53,401 bases of DNA, from assembly GCA_020849725.1 (NCBI GenBank), contig JADLAZ010000036.1:1-53401 (forward strand), given 5' to 3'. Shown here one piece after another: positions 50,514-53,401 of the stretch. A program made the translations under genes and the position numbers. The notes below the pieces were generated by a model, which made no database searches, had not been told where the DNA came from, and was given only the letters and a program-made list of their open reading frames with translations. Position 1 is the first letter of the stretch, and the number at the start of each line of letters is the position of its first letter. This stretch comes from Chloroflexota bacterium (GTDB taxonomy: Bacteria; Chloroflexota; Chloroflexia; Thermomicrobiales; JADLAZ01).

Positions 50514-51860
50514 CTAGAACTTCAGGAAGTGCTGCTTGAACTCGTAGTCGGCGTCGGCGGCGGCGAAGTCGGCCACCTCCTGCCGCTTGACCGCCAGGTA
50601 GGCTGTCAGCAGCTCCGGGCCGAGCGCGGCTGTCAGCGTCGCGTCGGCCTCCAGTGCTGCCAGCGCCTCCGGCAGCCGCTGCGGCAGGCGGCGCACGCCC
50701 ATCTGCAGCCGGGCTTCCTCGCCCAGCCGCAGCGGGTCGAGCAGCAGCGGCGGCCCCGGGTCGAGCCGGCGCTCCAAGCCATCTAGTCCGGCCGCCAGCA
50801 CCGCGCCGAGCGCCAGGTAGGGGTTGGCGGCCTGATCGACCGGCCGTAACTCCAGGCGCGCCGTCGCCGCCTCTGCGCCGGCCAGCGGCGCCGGCAGTCG
50901 GATGGCTGCCTCGCGGTTGTCCGGCCCGTAACAGGCGAACACGCCGGCTAGTGTCGCCGGCTGCAGTCGGCGGTAGGAGTTGACGCTCGGGCAGGTCAGC
51001 GCCAGCAACGCCGGCAGATGGGCCAGCATCCCGCCGATGAAATGCCGACCGATGGCGCTCAGGTCGCCAGTGTCCTGATCGTAGATCGCGTTCTGGCCGC
51101 TGGACTCGTCCCACAGCGACAGGTGCAGGTGAGCGGCATTGCCGGCGTCGCTCGCGAAGGGTCGCGGCGCCATCGACGCCGCCAGGCCGTGCTGCCCGGC
51201 CAGCGCGCGTACCGTTTCGCGCACCAGCAGATGATTGTCGGCGGCGCACAGCGCTGGCGCCGGGCCGATGGTCACCTCCTGCTGGCCGTGCCCCGCCCCC
51301 GGCGCGTAGTGCTCAGGGGCCAGGTCCTGCGCTTCCAGCGCCACCATCAGGTCCTCAATGAATCCGCCGGCCATCATCATCCCGTATGTGGCGTAGTGCA
51401 GGCTGTCGTCGAACGGTGTCCAGCGGTTCTCCTGCCAGCGGCAGAGGGTGAACTCTGTCTCGAAGGCCGCCTGCGCCCGCAGGCCGTGCCCGGCCAGTCG
51501 CGCTACCTGGCGGCGCAAGCACGCGCGCGGGCACAGCGCCCAGGGCGCGCCGTCCAGCGTCGCCAGGTCGGCGTGCAGCGCCGCCAGCCGCGTGCCATAC
51601 GGCAGCAGGCGAAACGTCGCCAGATCCGGCCGCAGCCGCACCTCGCCGACCGGGCTGCCGCGCTCGTGCGGTGCGACATGGTCCAGCAGCGTTGCCAGCA
51701 GTGCCGCTGGCATCAGGCCAACGCCGCCGACCGCGACGGATGGCAGCAGCCGCGGATCCACTGCCTTCGACCGGATGACGCCGCTGAGGTCGCACCACAG
51801 CAGCCGAACCAGGCGCGTGCCGGCCCCGGTCGCCCGCTGCGCGATCTCGTCAACCGTCAC
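50514..51860 (-). CDS. Glutamine synthetase-family ligase (GlnT/gamma-glutamyl ligase type)
   Basis: 448 residues from a GTG at 51860 with AAGGAGAAACG upstream. The N-terminal beta-Grasp domain includes 'LVRLLWCDLSGVIRSKAVDP'. The catalytic domain has the E-x-E pair in 'AAFETEFTLC', 'GQQEVTIGPAPALCAADNHL', 'SDAGNAAHLHLSLWDESSGQ' with the ATP/metal His, 'NSYRRLQP', 'DNREAAIRLPAP' (Arg contact) and 'RLELRPVDQAANPYLALGAV'. The common 'xMPKP' element reads 'MAPRP'. The length and these features resemble the non-ammonia-assimilating GS-like enzymes (GlnT, PuuA/GlnA3-type gamma-glutamyl-polyamine or -amine ligases) rather than housekeeping GlnA. It is divergent from a sugar-ABC binding protein. The acceptor amine is unknown. 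Confidence 0.85.
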   Translation of the reverse strand: MTVDEIAQRATGAGTRLVRLLWCDLSGVIRSKAVDPRLLPSVAVGGVGLMPAALLATLLDHVAPHERGSPVGEVRLRPDLATFRLLPYGTRLAALHADLATLDGAPWALCPRACLRRQVARLAGHGLRAQAAFETEFTLCRWQENRWTPFDDSLHYATYGMMMAGGFIEDLMVALEAQDLAPEHYAPGAGHGQQEVTIGPAPALCAADNHLLVRETVRALAGQHGLAASMAPRPFASDAGNAAHLHLSLWDESSGQNAIYDQDTGDLSAIGRHFIGGMLAHLPALLALTCPSVNSYRRLQPATLAGVFACYGPDNREAAIRLPAPLAGAEAATARLELRPVDQAANPYLALGAVLAAGLDGLERRLDPGPPLLLDPLRLGEEARLQMGVRRLPQRLPEALAALEADATLTAALGPELLTAYLAVKRQEVADFAAADADYEFKQHFLKF

Positions 51861-52071
51861 CGTTTCTCCTTGCCCGCGCTGCCGGCCAGTGCCGGATTGC
51901 CAGACCCGCCGCCGCTATGATACAGTCTCGCCATTGCAGTATGACGACACGGGGGCGATGGCCGGGGAGCCAGCAAGTGACCTCACCGGCGAGCCCCGTG
52001 CATCCATGACAGGGGGCGGCGGCGCGCTGCCGCTGCCGGTTGGCTGTAGACGCACGAAACGGGGGAGTACG

Positions 52072-53401
52072 ATGGCGCAGCAGGTGACGCGACGCGATCT
52101 CATCCGGGCCAGTCTGACCAGTGGCGCGCTGGGGTTGGTCGGCGGGCTGCTGGCAGCCTGCGGCGCTGCGCCGGCCAGCCCGACGGCGGCGCCCAAGGCG
52201 GCCGAGCCGACCAAGCCGGCGGCAGGCGCCGCCACCACCGCCCCGGTCGCCGCGACGACGGCCCCAGCGGCGGCTCAGCCGACGGTCGCCGCGCCCGCCA
52301 AGGCCGGCGAGATCAAGCTGGTGGCCTGGCTGACCGACCGGCGCAGCATCAACGACATGACCGAGAAGGAAGCCGTGCCCGAGTACCAGAGTCGCAATCC
52401 CGGCCACAAGGTCGAGATCCAGTTCGTGCCCGAGCCGCAGATCCCGCAGAAGCTGCTGGCAGCGGTGGCGGCCAAAATCGCGCCCGATGTGACCTCGATC
52501 GACGAGACGTTCCTGAATCAGCTTTGGCTGGCCAAGGCCATCCTGCCGATCCCGGCCAAACAGATCGATGTGCGACAGGAGATGGGCGCCAAGGTCGGCG
52601 ACCTCTACAAGCTGCCCTACGGCCAGCAGCAGGGAGAGTACTACGGTCTGCCCAACGGCACGTTTGGCGGCGTGATCTACTACAACCTGGATCTGCTCAG
52701 CCAGTTGAAAGTCACACCCGAGCAGATCCCGGACAAGTGGGATGACTTCTTCAAGTGGGCCAAGGACGTCACTGTCTGGGAGGGCAACACGCTCAAGCGC
52801 AGCGGCTTCGCCATCTTCGGTAGCGACGACAGCTTGCGCTCGGAGTACCGCATCCAGAAAGGCGGCTGGTTCGACGGCAATCTCTTCCCGACGAAAGATA
52901 AGGTGGCGCTGGCGCGCGACCTGGAGTATGAAGCCGCCCAGTTCGTGCTGGACGTCTACGACCGACACAAGACCGACGCTCGCGACGGCGTCACGTATCA
53001 AGACAAGTTCGGCCAGGGTCGGGCAGTCACGACCTTTGCCTGGACCTGGAACAACGGCTTCATCGAGACGCAGTACAAGTTCACCAACTTCGGCACGAAG
53101 ATTGCCCCCCAACTGGCGGCCGGCAGCGGTGGACCACTCGGCCAGGCCGGACCGGATGTCGGCTTCTGCGGCAGCGTCCAGTCGACCAGCGGCCCGCAGG
53201 TGGAGGCTGCCTGGAACCTGTGGCGCTACTTCGTCGGTCCCGACTATCTCAAGCGCTACGCCATCCTGCGTGGTGTGCAGCCGAGCCTGAAGTCGATGTG
53301 GACCATGCCGGAGTTCTCCGAGGAGAAGGGCGGCCCGAAGTGGGCGCCGCTGGCCAGAAAGATGAAGCCGGGCAACAACCTTGACAGCGGCTTCAACTCG
53401 A
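52072..53401 (+). CDS. Sugar ABC transporter solute-binding lipoprotein, 3' end outside the window
   Basis: From the ATG at 52072 (GGGGGAG upstream) the frame stays open to the right edge (443 codons). The start reads 'MAQQVTRRDLIRASL', a twin-arginine signal, followed by the lipobox 'LLAACG', so it is a Tat-exported lipoprotein. A long Ala/Pro/Thr linker ('PTAAPKAAEPTKPAAG') precedes a family 1 extracellular solute-binding protein: 'KLVAWLTDRRSINDMTEKEA', 'EIQFVPEPQIPQKLLAAVAA', 'DVTSIDETFLNQLWLAKAIL', 'YGLPNGTFGGVIYYNLDLLS'. The last visible part contains the hinge-region 'WNLWRYFVGPDYLKRYAILR'. It should bind an oligosaccharide or sugar for import; the permease genes would follow beyond the edge. 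Confidence 0.92.
   Translation, partial: MAQQVTRRDLIRASLTSGALGLVGGLLAACGAAPASPTAAPKAAEPTKPAAGAATTAPVAATTAPAAAQPTVAAPAKAGEIKLVAWLTDRRSINDMTEKEAVPEYQSRNPGHKVEIQFVPEPQIPQKLLAAVAAKIAPDVTSIDETFLNQLWLAKAILPIPAKQIDVRQEMGAKVGDLYKLPYGQQQGEYYGLPNGTFGGVIYYNLDLLSQLKVTPEQIPDKWDDFFKWAKDVTVWEGNTLKRSGFAIFGSDDSLRSEYRIQKGGWFDGNLFPTKDKVALARDLEYEAAQFVLDVYDRHKTDARDGVTYQDKFGQGRAVTTFAWTWNNGFIETQYKFTNFGTKIAPQLAAGSGGPLGQAGPDVGFCGSVQSTSGPQVEAAWNLWRYFVGPDYLKRYAILRGVQPSLKSMWTMPEFSEEKGGPKWAPLARKMKPGNNLDSGFNS

Overview
This window looks like chromosomal DNA from a high-GC bacterium, most probably a member of the Chloroflexota (Chloroflexia or Thermomicrobia type). The inference rests on several features: a Tat/lipobox solute-binding protein with a long Ala/Pro/Thr linker, GT-C membrane glycosyltransferases, exported 'FAEG...GFDQYITI.NPN' repeat proteins, a stand-alone YprA/MrfA-type helicase, and NarL-type and large LuxR (LAL) regulators. 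No rRNA or marker gene is present, so the phylum call is an inference. No tRNA, rRNA or CRISPR array was recognised.

Layout. 1-2183 (minus): two overlapping glycosyltransferase genes. 2526-3617 (minus): a membrane-anchored protein with an extremely acidic tail. 4052-6224 (plus): an overlapping NarL-type histidine kinase/response regulator pair. 6293-8822 (minus): a DUF488 protein, a cupin-like protein and a cytochrome b561-molybdopterin oxidoreductase fusion. 9593-14549 (plus): a tight sugar-phosphate operon of transaldolase, transketolase, a stand-alone DUF2090 (IolC C-terminal-like) aldolase and a HAD phosphatase, preceded by a sigma-54-like promoter match. 14910-18804 (plus): a coiled-coil M23 peptidase, a phosphonoacetate hydrolase and an alpha/beta hydrolase. 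18960-19229: remains of an IS3-type orfA. 19622-21357 (plus): an ABC-2 exporter pair.

21521-25370 (minus) is the most interesting block: an 1150-residue polymorphic-toxin-like protein and, 7 bp downstream, a small probable immunity gene. The large protein has the N-terminal 'VGNAAIQRVL' leader seen in proteins associated with extracellular contractile injection systems (eCIS), a Cys-rich knuckle, a hydrophobic centre and a nucleotidyltransferase-like C-terminus. 25543-29438: aconitase divergent from a LysR regulator, with inverted repeats between them, an arrangement resembling CcpC/citB. 29531-29815: a decayed AbrB/VapB-type antitoxin. 29839-31137: an L-fuconate dehydratase-like enolase.

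31170-35189 (minus) holds small accessory genes: an ArsR regulator coupled to an apparently frameshifted RibD/DHFR-like reductase, a hypothetical protein, a SnoaL-like protein, a GNAT, a cupin and an ABM protein. 35329-39810 (minus): a LAL regulator and an MFS transporter with a clear sigma-70 promoter and a perfect 12-bp palindromic operator candidate. 40095-46121 (plus): an MrfA-like helicase, then a three-gene GT-C/membrane-protein cassette. 46476-50043 (minus) is partly a visibly lower-GC island with an exported M23 peptidase carrying four large repeats and a lipoprotein. 50514-51860 (minus): a glutamine-synthetase-family enzyme. 52072-end (plus): a truncated sugar ABC solute-binding protein.

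Overall this is a mixed metabolic and accessory region in which short same-strand operons alternate direction. Starts were refined with ribosome-binding sites wherever the longest frame was implausible.
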